Positions 44,316 through 53,992 are shown, counted from the first letter of the stretch. The stretch: DNA of 64,000 nucleotides from Belliella alkalica (GCF_022549785.1 NZ_JAKZGO010000001.1:186001-250000); one strand, 5' to 3'. Translations and numbers: made by a program. Notes: a model not told the origin generated them from the letters alone.

Positions 44316-45014
44316 ATGGAGAAGATTCTTATTGTAGAAGACGAAGTTGAGCTAGCACTTAACATAAAAGAAATAGTAGAAAATTTTGGTTACGAGGTAG
44401 TTGGTATTTATTCAGAAGCAAATTCTGTATTAGCATATTTAGATAGTTTCAAAGTAGACTTGATTCTAATGGATATTCAAATTCAGGGGAATATAGATGG
44501 GATAGATTTGTGCTATAAAATCAAAGATCGAACTAATATCCCAATCATTTTTTTAACTGCATATTCTGATCAATCCTATCTTGATAGAATTTCTAATTTG
44601 GTATATGATGGCTATCTTCTAAAGCCTTTTAAAGTAGAAAGTCTTAAGACAGCCGTTTATTTAGCATTAAAATCAAAACCTTATGCTATTTCCCAAAAAG
44701 ATTTGGGTAAGTTAAGCTTAAAAATTAGAGACAAAGGATATGTCGTTCCTATTCCACTAGGAGATATTTTATACTTAAAAGCTGATGGGCTTTACACTAA
44801 AGTTTTTACATCAGCCAAATCATATATTGTCAGAGACATATTAAAAGATCTTCAATCACAGTTACCAGAAGAACTATTTATAAGACCTCACAAGTCCTAC
44901 TTAGTCAATATTGAAAAAATTTCATCATTCAATTCAAAAGAATTGAAGGTATCTGGTGCTATAATTCCTATAAGGAGGGGATACTTTAAAATATTATCAG
45001 AGATGAATCAATAA
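44316..45014 (+). CDS. LytTR-family response regulator
   Basis: 232 residues. Receiver with D53 (LILMDIQIQGNIDG) and LKPF lysine near 108, and a C-terminal LytTR domain (about 130-230, IPLGDILYLKADGLYTKV, then FIRPHKSYLVNIEKI). Starts divergently from the multi-sensor kinase. Similar to the regulator at 38889-39617 over the full length, so the pair may have arisen by duplication. An imperfect 61-base hairpin follows the stop at 45060. Confidence 0.92.
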   Translation: MEKILIVEDEVELALNIKEIVENFGYEVVGIYSEANSVLAYLDSFKVDLILMDIQIQGNIDGIDLCYKIKDRTNIPIIFLTAYSDQSYLDRISNLVYDGYLLKPFKVESLKTAVYLALKSKPYAISQKDLGKLSLKIRDKGYVVPIPLGDILYLKADGLYTKVFTSAKSYIVRDILKDLQSQLPEELFIRPHKSYLVNIEKISSFNSKELKVSGAIIPIRRGYFKILSEMNQ

Positions 45015-45059
45015 TTTATGGTACATGTCTGGCTATTATTACAATTTATCAATACAGCG

Positions 45060-45120
45060 CCAATTGTTTACATTTTATTAAAATAGCTGATTATTTATTT
45101 AATAGAATGTAGACAATTGG
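45060..45120. repeat. 61-base imperfect inverted repeat
   Basis: CCAATTGTTTACATT and AATGTAGACAATTGG form the two ends of an AT-rich hairpin with one mismatch in 15. It lies 46 bp after the LytTR gene. No T-run follows, so it is not a typical terminator. Confidence 0.5.
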
Positions 45121-45357
45121 TTTCCAGATGTTATTTAAAAATCAATTAATAAATTATTCAAACTAATTTTTAATTTAAATAATTAAGTAAATTATTGAAA
45201 ATTAGTAATTAAAAAAGAAAAAAAATCAGGTAAACTTCCTATTGAAGGTACAATCGCAATCATTATCATTGTAGAGATTTAAAGTTGAAAATTGGATAGC
45301 TAAGAGTAAAGGATAACAATTATTCCAGTAGTCTATTAATATTTTTCGAAGAATTTT

Positions 45358-45386
45358 TTTTTTATACGTAAATCCGCTTTCATACC
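45358..45386. repeat. Motif shared with 62917-62943
   Basis: The core ATCCGYTTTCATACCA and its A/T flanks match 62917-62943 with only three differences in 25 bases. Both copies lie in gaps of the polysaccharide region. The minus-strand reading WYEsGfTY is also kept, so it may be a decayed coding or a mobile-element end. Confidence 0.4.
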
Positions 45387-45536
45387 AATTTACAAATCTA
45401 ATTAAGTACATGCTTTGGATTCTGCTGTTATTGACAGTCAACCGCCGACGATTATCAGCATGATTCATGCTAAAATTCACTTTCTGTTGTCATTGTCAAT
45501 TATCATTTATTATTTTAAATCAATTTTTAAAGAGTA

Positions 45537-45575
45537 AAAAAATAAAAAAGCTGAACCCATTGAGCTCAGCTTTTA
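45537..45575 (-). terminator. Terminator at the end of the polysaccharide locus
   Basis: AAAAGCTGA pairs with TCAGCTTTT around an 11-base loop and, on the minus strand, is followed by TTTTTTATTTTTTTA. It lies about 60 bp after the stop of the dehydratase gene and closes the leftward transcript. Confidence 0.85.
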
Positions 45576-45632
45576 ATACCTAAACCAAATAACTACATCT
45601 TTTTTATTGTTTTGAGAGTAAATATAAATCCC

Positions 45633-47546
45633 TCAATAGTCTTCCAATTTATTTTTTCTTGGATAAGAAGAACTTGTAAATCCTGGTACAAGTTCTGATA
45701 GCATATCCACAAGCACTTCCTTAGATTTCTTGAATAGCATACCTTCCAATATTTGTAAATGTGATTGCAGACTAATTAGATCTTCAGGCATCACTTGTGC
45801 AATATTGATTTTCTTATGATACGTAGGGAGTATCTTTTCATAATCATTGAAAAGCTCCTCAAATAATTTTTCACCTGGCCTTAACCCCGTAAAAACTATA
45901 TCAATGTCCTCCCCCAACCTCTTACCAGATAATTCTATAAAAGACTTCGCCAAATCATAAATCTTTACAGGCTCACCCATATCAAATACGAAAATCTCAC
46001 CACCATTTCCCATGATACTAGCTTCAAGCACCAATTGACAAGCTTCTGGAATGGTCATAAAATATCTAGTAATTTCCTTGTCAGTTACTGTCAAAGGCCC
46101 CCCTGATTCTAACTGTTTTTTGAAAAGTGGTAAAACAGAACCATTAGAACCTAAAACATTGCCAAATCTCGTGGTAATAAATTTAGTAAAGCCAGCAACA
46201 TACTGGAATTCTAGATAGTTTCCATAAGCCTGAACATACATTTCTGCTAAACGTTTGCTCGCGCCCATTACGTTTGTAGGGTTTACCGCTTTATCTGTGC
46301 TGACCATTACGAATTTATCCAAATCAAAATCAACCGCTAGATCAGCTAAATTTTTGGTTCCAAAAATATTGGTTTCTATTGCTTCCTCTGGAAATTGCTC
46401 CATCATAGGCACGTGTTTATACGCTGCTGCATGAAAAAGTATATTTGGTCTGTATTTATCGAAAATCTTTCTCAACTTACTTTTATCTCTAATATCACAG
46501 AGGACAATTTTTCTAGAAACGGACTCAAATTGACCTTTTAATTCTTGCTCCAAATCATACAAAGGAGATTCTGATTGGTCTAATAGGATCAATAATTTAG
46601 GTTTGTATTTTATCAGCTGCCTAGATATCTCACTGCCTATTGAACCGGCCGCTCCAGTTACAAGTACAACTTTACCAATGATGCTAAACTCAATTTTTTC
46701 ATTACTCAGTTTGATCTCTTCTCTACCCAATAAGTCTTCGACTTTTACGGGCCGTACATCGTTCAAACTCAGTTCTGAATCAACCCAGTCTTTGGGTGGT
46801 GGAATTAATTTGCAGGTTACTTGATATTGTGCACATAAATCAAGAATAGCTTTCTTTTTTAATTTACTTATTTCAGCAATTGCTATAACTACTTGTGAAA
46901 TACTTCCTGTATCTAATAATTGCTTTAAACCATGTAAGTCATGATAAATTCTTTTTCCAAACAAGCGCTTTCCTGATTTTAAATTATCATCATCAATAAA
47001 TGCGATTGGTTGATAATCAGACAAAACATTATTTTCAAAAACCTGATAGGCCATTGTACCCACATCTCCAGCTCCATATATTACAATTCGTTTTTTTGTA
47101 ATGGTATTCTTAGATCCTTTCATAAACTGAAAAAAGTATTTCACCAACATTCTAAAAGCCAATAGAAGTATGAAAGCCAATAGAACTCCTATCAAAGCCA
47201 CAGAATTGGGCATAAACCAATCAGAAACGAAGCCTAAATTATCAAAAAATTGATTGATGGATATATAAGATATATATGAGCCTACAAACAATCCCGCTAA
47301 CCGTTGTATATCTTCAATACCTGTATTCCTTACTATTCCAGCATAAGTCTTTGTTAAAAGCATCCAGACAAATATGTGGAGACTTAGCATCAAGACACTT
47401 GGAAATATTTCGTACGAAGCGAATGCTTTAGTGTTGAAATTAAATCGAATGAAATAGGCAAATAGACCAGAATTAATTACTAGAGACAGATCCAGCATTA
47501 ATATCAACAGTCTGGGTACTGTTCTTAGATTTTTAATTTTAAACAT
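45633..47546 (-). CDS. Membrane nucleotide-sugar 4,6-dehydratase (CapD/FlaA1/WbpM type)
   Basis: 637 residues. Four hydrophobic segments lie in about 12-135, then a first Rossmann-like domain with GAGDVG (158-163) and a second catalytic one with GAAGSIG (298-304) and VSTDKAVNPTNVMGASKRLA (about 407-427). The family converts UDP-GlcNAc or UDP-GalNAc into 4-keto-6-deoxy sugars for surface polysaccharides. Last gene of the locus, 155 bp after ugd. Its product would be a substrate for the aminotransferase at 49030. Confidence 0.93.
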   Translation of the reverse strand: MFKIKNLRTVPRLLILMLDLSLVINSGLFAYFIRFNFNTKAFASYEIFPSVLMLSLHIFVWMLLTKTYAGIVRNTGIEDIQRLAGLFVGSYISYISINQFFDNLGFVSDWFMPNSVALIGVLLAFILLLAFRMLVKYFFQFMKGSKNTITKKRIVIYGAGDVGTMAYQVFENNVLSDYQPIAFIDDDNLKSGKRLFGKRIYHDLHGLKQLLDTGSISQVVIAIAEISKLKKKAILDLCAQYQVTCKLIPPPKDWVDSELSLNDVRPVKVEDLLGREEIKLSNEKIEFSIIGKVVLVTGAAGSIGSEISRQLIKYKPKLLILLDQSESPLYDLEQELKGQFESVSRKIVLCDIRDKSKLRKIFDKYRPNILFHAAAYKHVPMMEQFPEEAIETNIFGTKNLADLAVDFDLDKFVMVSTDKAVNPTNVMGASKRLAEMYVQAYGNYLEFQYVAGFTKFITTRFGNVLGSNGSVLPLFKKQLESGGPLTVTDKEITRYFMTIPEACQLVLEASIMGNGGEIFVFDMGEPVKIYDLAKSFIELSGKRLGEDIDIVFTGLRPGEKLFEELFNDYEKILPTYHKKINIAQVMPEDLISLQSHLQILEGMLFKKSKEVLVDMLSELVPGFTSSSYPRKNKLEDY

Positions 47547-47701
47547 GGTAATTCTATTTTGGAAAATATAAAAACTATATGATTTTCATTTATAACACTG
47601 GATAAAACCCCCATCAAAACATTGATAAATCAGAGCTTTGTTACCAGTCTGCATCGCTTTTCTTAGAAAGCTTTGCAATAAGAATAAGCAAGTATTCTCC
47701 T

Positions 47702-49018
47702 TTACATACCTATTCCATAATGCGTAAAGCCAAGTTTTTCCAAATAATTTTTATCATAAATATTTCTACCGTCGAAAATGATTTTCTTGATAAGAAGTTT
47801 ACCGAGGGCTTCCCATGAAGGAATGCGGAATTCTGACCATTCTGTCACTAATAGTAAGGCATCAACATCTACACAGGCATCATAGGCGTCTTTGGCATAG
47901 GTGATTTTATTCCCTATATAGGTGTACTTTGCTTCTTTCATAGCTATAGGATCGTAGGCTTTCACTTTGGCACCAGCGGCAATCAATTCTTCGATGATAA
48001 TTGTTGCAGGAGCTTCCCTCATATCATCTGTATTCGGCTTGAAGCTTAAGCCCCAAATTGCAAAGGTTTTTCCTTTCAAATCATCACCAAAGTGTTGCTT
48101 GACTTTTTTAACTAACACATGCTTTTGAGCATCATTGACCTCTTCTACAGCTTGAAGTACATTAAGTTCGTAGCCATATTGCTTCCCAGTTTTGATAATT
48201 GCTTTCACATCTTTTGGAAAGCACGAACCTCCGTAACCTACTCCTGGGTATATGAATTTTGTTCCTATTCTATGGTCAGAACCAATCCCCTTGCGTACCA
48301 GATTAGCATTGGCACCTACCAATTCACACAAATTGGCAATGTCGTTCATGAAGGATATTTTAGTAGCTAAAATGGCATTTGCTGCATATTTAGTCATTTC
48401 TGCGGATGGAATGTCCATAAAGATGATACGATCGCTATTGAGTTGGAAAGGCTTATACAATCGCTTCATAAACTCTTTTGCTCTTTCATCATCAACCCCG
48501 ATAACTATTCTATCAGGCTTCATAAAGTCTTCTACTGCTGCTCCTTCTTTTAGAAATTCGGGATTTGAAGCTACTGCAAAAGGCAATTCAGAGCCTCTTT
48601 TGTCCAGTGCCTCTTTGACAATAGCACGTACCTTGTCCCCTGTGGTAACTGGGACTGTGCTCTTTGTTGCCACCACGATGAAATCAGTCATCCTGGTCCC
48701 GATTTCATGAGCAACTGCCAACACATATCTGAGGTCTGCAGAACCATCCTCTCCTGGAGGTGTTCCAACAGCGATAAAAGCTACTTCTGATCCATTGATA
48801 GCTTCGCTTAGATCGGTGGTAAAATGTAGTCTGCCCGAAGCATAGTTTCGTTTCACTATTTCTTCCAATCCAGGTTCATAGATAGGCATGATGCCATTTT
48901 TAAGATTCTCAATTTTCTTTTGGTCTACATCAACACAGACTACATTAATTCCAACTTCTGCAAAGCAAGCACCTGATACTAAACCAACATAGCCCGTTCC
49001 TATTACTGTTATTTTCAT
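47702..49018 (-). CDS. ugd: UDP-glucose 6-dehydrogenase
   Basis: 438 residues from the ATG at 49016-49018; the frame extends to a GTG one codon earlier. It oxidises UDP-glucose to UDP-glucuronate with two NAD. Rossmann motif G7-TGYVG12, catalytic lysine K220 (ILATKISF) and catalytic cysteine C266 (GGSCFPKD) are in place, followed by the second Rossmann domain (FAIWGLSFKPNTDDMREAP). Supplies an acidic sugar for the polysaccharide. Located 11 bp downstream of the aminotransferase gene. Confidence 0.96.
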   Translation of the reverse strand: MKITVIGTGYVGLVSGACFAEVGINVVCVDVDQKKIENLKNGIMPIYEPGLEEIVKRNYASGRLHFTTDLSEAINGSEVAFIAVGTPPGEDGSADLRYVLAVAHEIGTRMTDFIVVATKSTVPVTTGDKVRAIVKEALDKRGSELPFAVASNPEFLKEGAAVEDFMKPDRIVIGVDDERAKEFMKRLYKPFQLNSDRIIFMDIPSAEMTKYAANAILATKISFMNDIANLCELVGANANLVRKGIGSDHRIGTKFIYPGVGYGGSCFPKDVKAIIKTGKQYGYELNVLQAVEEVNDAQKHVLVKKVKQHFGDDLKGKTFAIWGLSFKPNTDDMREAPATIIIEELIAAGAKVKAYDPIAMKEAKYTYIGNKITYAKDAYDACVDVDALLLVTEWSEFRIPSWEALGKLLIKKIIFDGRNIYDKNYLEKLGFTHYGIGM

Positions 49019-49029
49019 CACTTATATTT

Positions 49030-50217
49030 TTATTTAAACATTTCATGCAAAACAGAAAAAATCCTGTCAAAATCATCTTCTGATAAATTAGATCCGCTTG
49101 GAAGGCATAGACCTTTTTCAAAAAGATCTACGCAGATACCTTGACCAAAAAAAGCAGAGCCATGAAAAACTGGTTGTAAGTGCATGGGTTTCCAAAGGGG
49201 TCTTGCTTCTATATTCTCTACCTCGAGAGCTAGGCGAACATCCTCACGCGTAAACCCAGTAATTTCGGGATTTATTAAGATGGCTGTTAACCAAAAATTA
49301 CTAAAGAAGTCATGATTTGGCTCATTTTGAAAAGTTACACCTGGTATATCTTGAAAGAAATCTCTATAACGCTTATTGTTTTCTCTTCTTTGTTTAACCC
49401 TTGCTTCTAAAACTTCCATTTGACCTCTACCAATTCCAGCTACTACATTACTCATACGATAATTGTAACCAATTTGAGAATGTTGATAATGAACTGCTGA
49501 ATCCCTAGCTTGTGTACTTAAAAAACGTGCTTGCTCAATGTTTTGCTTATGCCTAGATACTAAAGCACCTCCTCCACTAGTGGTAATAATCTTATTGCCA
49601 TTAAAACTTAATGCTGCCATTTCACCAAAAGTCCCACATGCTCTTCTCTTGTAATAAGAACCCAAAGCCTCAGCTGCATCTTCAATTATAGGAATAGCAT
49701 ATTTGTCTGATATTTCTTGTATTTCTTGAAGTTTGGCAGGCATTCCATACAAATGAACAGGAACAATAGCTTTAATTTCACCTAGCTGCAAAGTTTTAGC
49801 ATGCAAGTTATTGTGATAAATTATGGCTTCTTCAAGTGCCTTAGGGCACATATTCCAAGTGTCAAGTTCGGAATCTATAAACACGATTTTAGCTCCTTGA
49901 TACACAACAGGATTTGTTGTTCCACAAAAAGTGAAACTTTGAACCATTACGATATCCCCTGGACCTACCCCTAGCATAACCATAGCTAAATGCAAAGCTG
50001 CAGTCCCTGAAGTCAAAGCTGCAGTTTGAACTTGCATATCCTTTCTTTTATTTAGAAAGTTCGCTATATCTTGTTCAAAGCCATTGACATTTGGACCTAA
50101 TGGAGCGATCCAATTGGTCTCAAAAGCTTCCTGTACATATTTTGATTCTCTCCCACTCATGTGGGGTTTAGAATGCCATATTTTTTCTTTAATTATTTTT
50201 TTTTCTTGTATCTCCAT
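49030..50217 (-). CDS. DegT/DnrJ/EryC1 family sugar aminotransferase
   Basis: 395 residues. PLP enzyme that aminates keto-sugars attached to nucleotides. Substrate/PLP-binding segments are ALTSGTAALHLAM (68-80), EDAAEALGS with D180, and SFNGNKIITTSGGG with the Schiff-base lysine K209. Its substrate is probably the 4-keto sugar made by the dehydratase at 45633 (inference), giving an amino-sugar for the polysaccharide. It starts 8 bp after the YdcF gene, in the same operon. Confidence 0.94.
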   Translation of the reverse strand: MEIQEKKIIKEKIWHSKPHMSGRESKYVQEAFETNWIAPLGPNVNGFEQDIANFLNKRKDMQVQTAALTSGTAALHLAMVMLGVGPGDIVMVQSFTFCGTTNPVVYQGAKIVFIDSELDTWNMCPKALEEAIIYHNNLHAKTLQLGEIKAIVPVHLYGMPAKLQEIQEISDKYAIPIIEDAAEALGSYYKRRACGTFGEMAALSFNGNKIITTSGGGALVSRHKQNIEQARFLSTQARDSAVHYQHSQIGYNYRMSNVVAGIGRGQMEVLEARVKQRRENNKRYRDFFQDIPGVTFQNEPNHDFFSNFWLTAILINPEITGFTREDVRLALEVENIEARPLWKPMHLQPVFHGSAFFGQGICVDLFEKGLCLPSGSNLSEDDFDRIFSVLHEMFK

Positions 50218-50225
50218 AAAGATTC

Positions 50226-50990
50226 TTAATTGGGATATTGAATTAAAATGGCTTTATTCTTTGTTTTTTCTGAAGTAATTTTATGAATAATAAACAGACC
50301 TATAATTTCTTTAAGGTAAGTTTGCCACTTCTCAAAACTTCGGATATCGGGGATAAAATCACCCCAATTGGTATTTTTATTGGGTGTGAGATAGGATGAG
50401 GGTGAAGCAATTACACTTTTTACACCTGCAAGTTCAAAAGTCCTCACTGCTCTTGGGGTATGTAATGCTGAGGTACATAAAATTAGCGGTGTATTAATTC
50501 CATATTGCTGGATATAAACATCGGCCTCAGTTCTTGTATTGTACACTAATTCCTGAATAGATACTCTTTCTGCTGGTAAGCCCAATAGCATTGCGGTTTC
50601 TTTCACCAATTCGGCTTGAGACTTATCTCCATTCACTTTGGGGCCAGAACAAATTAAAATTGCATTTGGTAGTTTTCTCATCCATTTAATCCCTTCAACC
50701 AACCTAGTTAAAACTTCTTTAGAAAGTCTTTGATTGCCTGCCAATCGAAGATCATCATTCTTACCTGCTCCTAACACTAGAATGTGGTAGGTTAGATTAT
50801 GATCCAAATTCATAAATTCAAGAGGCGGGAAATCTGCTTCTTTTCTTTGTATTAGGGAATTAATAATGATTGGGTTACTAAAAAAGTATAAACAAACTAA
50901 CCACAATAGAGCACCCGTTCTATGTTTAGAAAACCAAATTACAGTTAAACCTAATAAGAGATACAATAATGGATTTAATAAAATCACCAT
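50226..50990 (-). CDS. YdcF/DUF218 family membrane protein
   Basis: 254 residues. Two hydrophobic segments at the N-terminus (NPLLYLLLGLTVIWFS; GALLWLVCLYFF) are followed by the DUF218 fold: ILVLGAG, ILICSGPK, and TRTEADVYIQQYG with CTSALHTPRAVRTFELAG. Members are linked to envelope biogenesis; the E. coli relative SanA/ElyC is needed for envelope integrity, but the reaction is unknown. Position between the initiating sugar transferase and the aminotransferase suggests a role in lipid-linked sugar metabolism. Confidence 0.88.
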   Translation of the reverse strand: MVILLNPLLYLLLGLTVIWFSKHRTGALLWLVCLYFFSNPIIINSLIQRKEADFPPLEFMNLDHNLTYHILVLGAGKNDDLRLAGNQRLSKEVLTRLVEGIKWMRKLPNAILICSGPKVNGDKSQAELVKETAMLLGLPAERVSIQELVYNTRTEADVYIQQYGINTPLILCTSALHTPRAVRTFELAGVKSVIASPSSYLTPNKNTNWGDFIPDIRSFEKWQTYLKEIIGLFIIHKITSEKTKNKAILIQYPN

Positions 50991-51048
50991 GACTTCAGCA
51001 TTAAAACTAAACTTTCGAAACAGCTATTGTAAATTTTAAAACCTTCCA

Positions 51049-51657
51049 TTAATTCACTCCATTAAATGGCTCCATAGGACGTTCTGAGGATTGATTGACC
51101 CCATCTCTTTGAATTATCTTAAAAATTGTAAGACAAAATATTTTAAAGTCTAATTGAAAGCTTAAATTATCTACATATTCAACATCCAATTCAAACTTCC
51201 TGGTCCAAGAGATACTATTTCTACCATTGATTTGCGCCCAACCAGTAATACCAGGTTTTACATCATGTCTTCTATTTTGATTAGCTGAATAGAGATGTAT
51301 ATATTTATACAAAAGAGGCCTTGGACCAATCAAGCTCATTTCTCCCCTTATGACATTTATTAACTGAGGAAGTTCATCTATTGAAAGCTTACGAACATAA
51401 TTCCCAACAATTGTGAGCCTAGACTTATCTGGAAGAAGTTTTCCATATTTATCCTTCCTATCATTCATCGTTTTAAATTTGATGATGTAAAAAGGTTCTT
51501 GATTCAAACCAGGTCTTTCCTGATAAAAGAAAACCTTACCATTATTTAAAATTAAAAGCGCTAAGTATGTGAAAATAAAAACTGGAGACACCAATATAAG
51601 TACAACCAGTGAAACTGATAAGTCTAGAAACCTTTTAATATATAATTTGTAAATCAT
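51049..51657 (-). CDS. Initiating sugar (phosphoglycosyl) transferase
   Basis: 202 residues, the small monotopic type. A single hydrophobic helix near the start (FLDLSVSLVVLILVSPVF) is followed by FYIIKFKTM, LSIDELPQLINVIRGEMSL, GPRPLL and KPGITGWAQING, the family's conserved blocks. It transfers a phosphosugar from a UDP-sugar to undecaprenyl phosphate and so starts assembly of a repeat unit. The gene is 58 bp upstream of the YdcF gene. Confidence 0.94.
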   Translation of the reverse strand: MIYKLYIKRFLDLSVSLVVLILVSPVFIFTYLALLILNNGKVFFYQERPGLNQEPFYIIKFKTMNDRKDKYGKLLPDKSRLTIVGNYVRKLSIDELPQLINVIRGEMSLIGPRPLLYKYIHLYSANQNRRHDVKPGITGWAQINGRNSISWTRKFELDVEYVDNLSFQLDFKIFCLTIFKIIQRDGVNQSSERPMEPFNGVN

Positions 51658-52052
51658 TACACGACACTAATTTTTTTATAGAATAAAGAGAAACATGACA
51701 GAAATGCGTAGTCAAATGGCTTAAGAAATTTTGTTAACAATGACCCAATAATTGAGAGGAAACCTATATCTTATCCCCGATCAGTATACCTTAGAAATAC
51801 ATTGAACAAGAAAATTTCAAACGCTTTTGGAGCTAAAAGATTTCAATAAGAAATCTAATTAGGATGATTACATTTAAAAGAAAACGCAATACCATAACGA
51901 ACTTATAATCAGTTGAATAATTCTATTGATACCAAGTTAAGCCCTTTAAAAAAATCTCAAACAAAAAAGTAAATGATATGGGTTAATTCATAAACCAATT
52001 GATAAAATTATTCATGGAGTAATGAAAAAGAACCAATAAAATAAATACCAGT
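51658..52052. other. Gap between the YjbH genes and the sugar transferase
   Basis: No gene, hairpin or recognised motif in about 395 bp of AT-rich sequence. It probably contains the promoter of the leftward biosynthesis genes. Confidence 0.4.
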
Positions 52053-53201
52053 TCACTGATTGCGAATAAAGAGATGCCTGTGCTGTCTAGTAATATCAGA
52101 AAGCATATGACCAGACTTAATTCTTGAACCAATGTTACCTTCATTACTAAAGAAATAAGACCATCTAAATGACTCGCTCATTCTCAACTCTATTTTCTTA
52201 GACCTAAATAACTTTCTAGGTATCAAGGGTAGATGAAACATAAAGCCTGCATTGGTTCCATTTTGAGTTTTCACTCCATAAAATCCAACATCAACAGCAC
52301 CATATTGCCGAATAAGATCAAGTCGAACACCCCTATCAAAAGCCATAAATTGTCCTCCTTGAACTTTAAGAGTTAGCATTTCTTTAGGGAAATAGTATTC
52401 AAAGTCTACCAAAACCATTTCATCATTAAAACCCTCAAAATAAAAACCTGATGAAGGTAAAACATAAAGACCTGTTAGCGCCAATTCCCAACCTAAACTC
52501 CAAAGTTTCGAAGGGTCTCCGTATCGGTATTGAAGGTTAATTCCATATCTATCATTATAAAATAATCCTGTGTAAGAAGTGAAGTAGTGGAAAGAAAGAA
52601 AATTAGAAAAAGTACTTAAAAACGTGGGAGCCAATCTAACGTTTCTTTCTTGATTATCCAGATTGTTCAAAAGCGGAACCAATATCCCAGTATGCAATCC
52701 AAACCCTTGACCTAAATTAAAAGTAGTTCCAACTATCCAATTAATCTTACTTTGGACTGGTTGTTCAAAATAACCAAACCTACTTTGAATCTCGGGTACC
52801 ATATAAAAATTAAATTTGTATTTGTTTGCGTTATAAGCATAGGATAATTCTCTCTTATTTGTATCTACCAAATCAACACCAACAAAATCCTTCCCATCAT
52901 ACATAAAATTACCAAGAGCTACACCCAAATGCAGTGGAATATAATTTTTAATAGGTACATCAAATTCGTCTGCTAGAATTTTAGCCAATTTGAGTGCATC
53001 TAGCGGATTTCTTAATCCTCTGTGTTCAAAATATAAAATAAACTCCTTTTTGTCATTACTTGCATTAAGAATGACCTGTTCAAATCCATTTTCAATTAGA
53101 CTTTCTTCATACTTGGAAAGGATGTCTTGTGCAGATAACTCAAACGAAAGTGAGGCACTTATGACACAAAAGAAAACCAAGAACCTCAGCAAAATCACCA
53201 T
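52053..53201 (-). CDS. YjbH-like outer-membrane protein, second part
   Basis: 382 residues with a signal peptide (to about 24, FELSAQ). The part IENGFEQVILNASNDKKEFILYFEHRGLRNPLDALKLAKI (about 37-76) matches the YjbH middle region, followed by beta-barrel strands with alternating aromatic residues up to ELRMSESFRW. YjbH/GfcD proteins are lipopolysaccharide or exopolysaccharide outer-membrane partners of unclear function. The protein carries only the second half of the family; the first half is the neighbouring gene (5 bp away). Confidence 0.75.
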   Translation of the reverse strand: MVILLRFLVFFCVISASLSFELSAQDILSKYEESLIENGFEQVILNASNDKKEFILYFEHRGLRNPLDALKLAKILADEFDVPIKNYIPLHLGVALGNFMYDGKDFVGVDLVDTNKRELSYAYNANKYKFNFYMVPEIQSRFGYFEQPVQSKINWIVGTTFNLGQGFGLHTGILVPLLNNLDNQERNVRLAPTFLSTFSNFLSFHYFTSYTGLFYNDRYGINLQYRYGDPSKLWSLGWELALTGLYVLPSSGFYFEGFNDEMVLVDFEYYFPKEMLTLKVQGGQFMAFDRGVRLDLIRQYGAVDVGFYGVKTQNGTNAGFMFHLPLIPRKLFRSKKIELRMSESFRWSYFFSNEGNIGSRIKSGHMLSDITRQHRHLFIRNQ

Positions 53202-53206
53202 TTATA

Positions 53207-53992
53207 TTAATCTTTCAATAAAAACCTATATCCAAAACCATAAGAAAAAGCCTCCATTCCTAACAGTCGTGTATTAAGATGAAGCTTTTTAAAAAGCAAA
53301 AGACTTGCTCCCGCATTATAAAATCTGCCATCATATTCACCAGAAAGCCAAAAAACATTAGAAAAACTAAGTTGTAAACCTCCAAAGAATTCATCTAAAT
53401 AATAATTGCCGTAGACGGATTTATCAATCCATTGGTACTTATTCTCAAACCCTTGAAATAATCTGCTATCAAAAGGTTTAATGAAGACCTTAGAAAGTCC
53501 ATATCCACTCGAAACTTCTAGCCTTATTCCCTTTTTAAAATCAAAATATCTTGAGACAAGAATAGCATTATGATTTAAGAAAGCAGAGCCTTCAAAAGTT
53601 GGTGTGATTATTAACCCCACGTTAGGAATCAAGCCTCTTTGGTAAAGTAAATCAAACTGTATATCAATATGCCTATCACCAATCCCTATCCTAGGAATAT
53701 CCCTAGGTCGAGTTAAAACAGCATTTATCCGCAGCCTCTTTGTGAAATCAAGATTGGCAACAAAATAATCCTCTGCACCAATTCTATTCATAAAATTATT
53801 TAGACCATACTCAAGAGGAATATAAGAAGTCCCAACATAGAAGTGATCAGTGGAGTCAGCATGCGCCGCTCTAGGAGTCATGACTAAACCTGGTTTTCCT
53901 AGGAAATTAAACTGAGCAAATAGCTCAAATGAATTATTAAATAATGCTATAAAAATCAATGGCAGCACCCTAAGCATCAAGAATTTCATCAT
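53207..53992 (-). CDS. YjbH-like outer-membrane protein, first part
   Basis: 261 residues with a signal peptide (about 1-26, LFAQ). It opens with FLGKPGLVMTPRAAHADSTD, the YjbH N-terminal motif (GxxGLxxxPxAR), and continues with barrel strands (FYVGTSYIPLEYG; LRINAVLTRPRDIPRIGIG). Together with the gene at 52053 it reproduces a full YjbH, but in two separate proteins each with its own signal peptide. It overlaps the gene at 53989 by four bases, so the group is translationally coupled. Confidence 0.78.
   Translation of the reverse strand: MMKFLMLRVLPLIFIALFNNSFELFAQFNFLGKPGLVMTPRAAHADSTDHFYVGTSYIPLEYGLNNFMNRIGAEDYFVANLDFTKRLRINAVLTRPRDIPRIGIGDRHIDIQFDLLYQRGLIPNVGLIITPTFEGSAFLNHNAILVSRYFDFKKGIRLEVSSGYGLSKVFIKPFDSRLFQGFENKYQWIDKSVYGNYYLDEFFGGLQLSFSNVFWLSGEYDGRFYNAGASLLLFKKLHLNTRLLGMEAFSYGFGYRFLLKD

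Larger units (their letters stand above)
45015..45632. other. Long AT-rich gap at the edge of the polysaccharide locus
   Basis: It holds an imperfect hairpin (45060-45120), a motif shared with 62920-62944, and the terminator of the polysaccharide locus (45537-45575). An 84-codon open frame at 45226-45480 on the minus strand has no recognisable fold and is not called as a gene. Confidence 0.5.

Noticed and set aside
45226-45480. 84-residue open frame on the minus strand
   Set aside because: No signal peptide, family motif or neighbour supports it, and it lies in a very AT-rich gap between a hairpin and a terminator. Part of it (WYESGFTYK) comes from the shared block.
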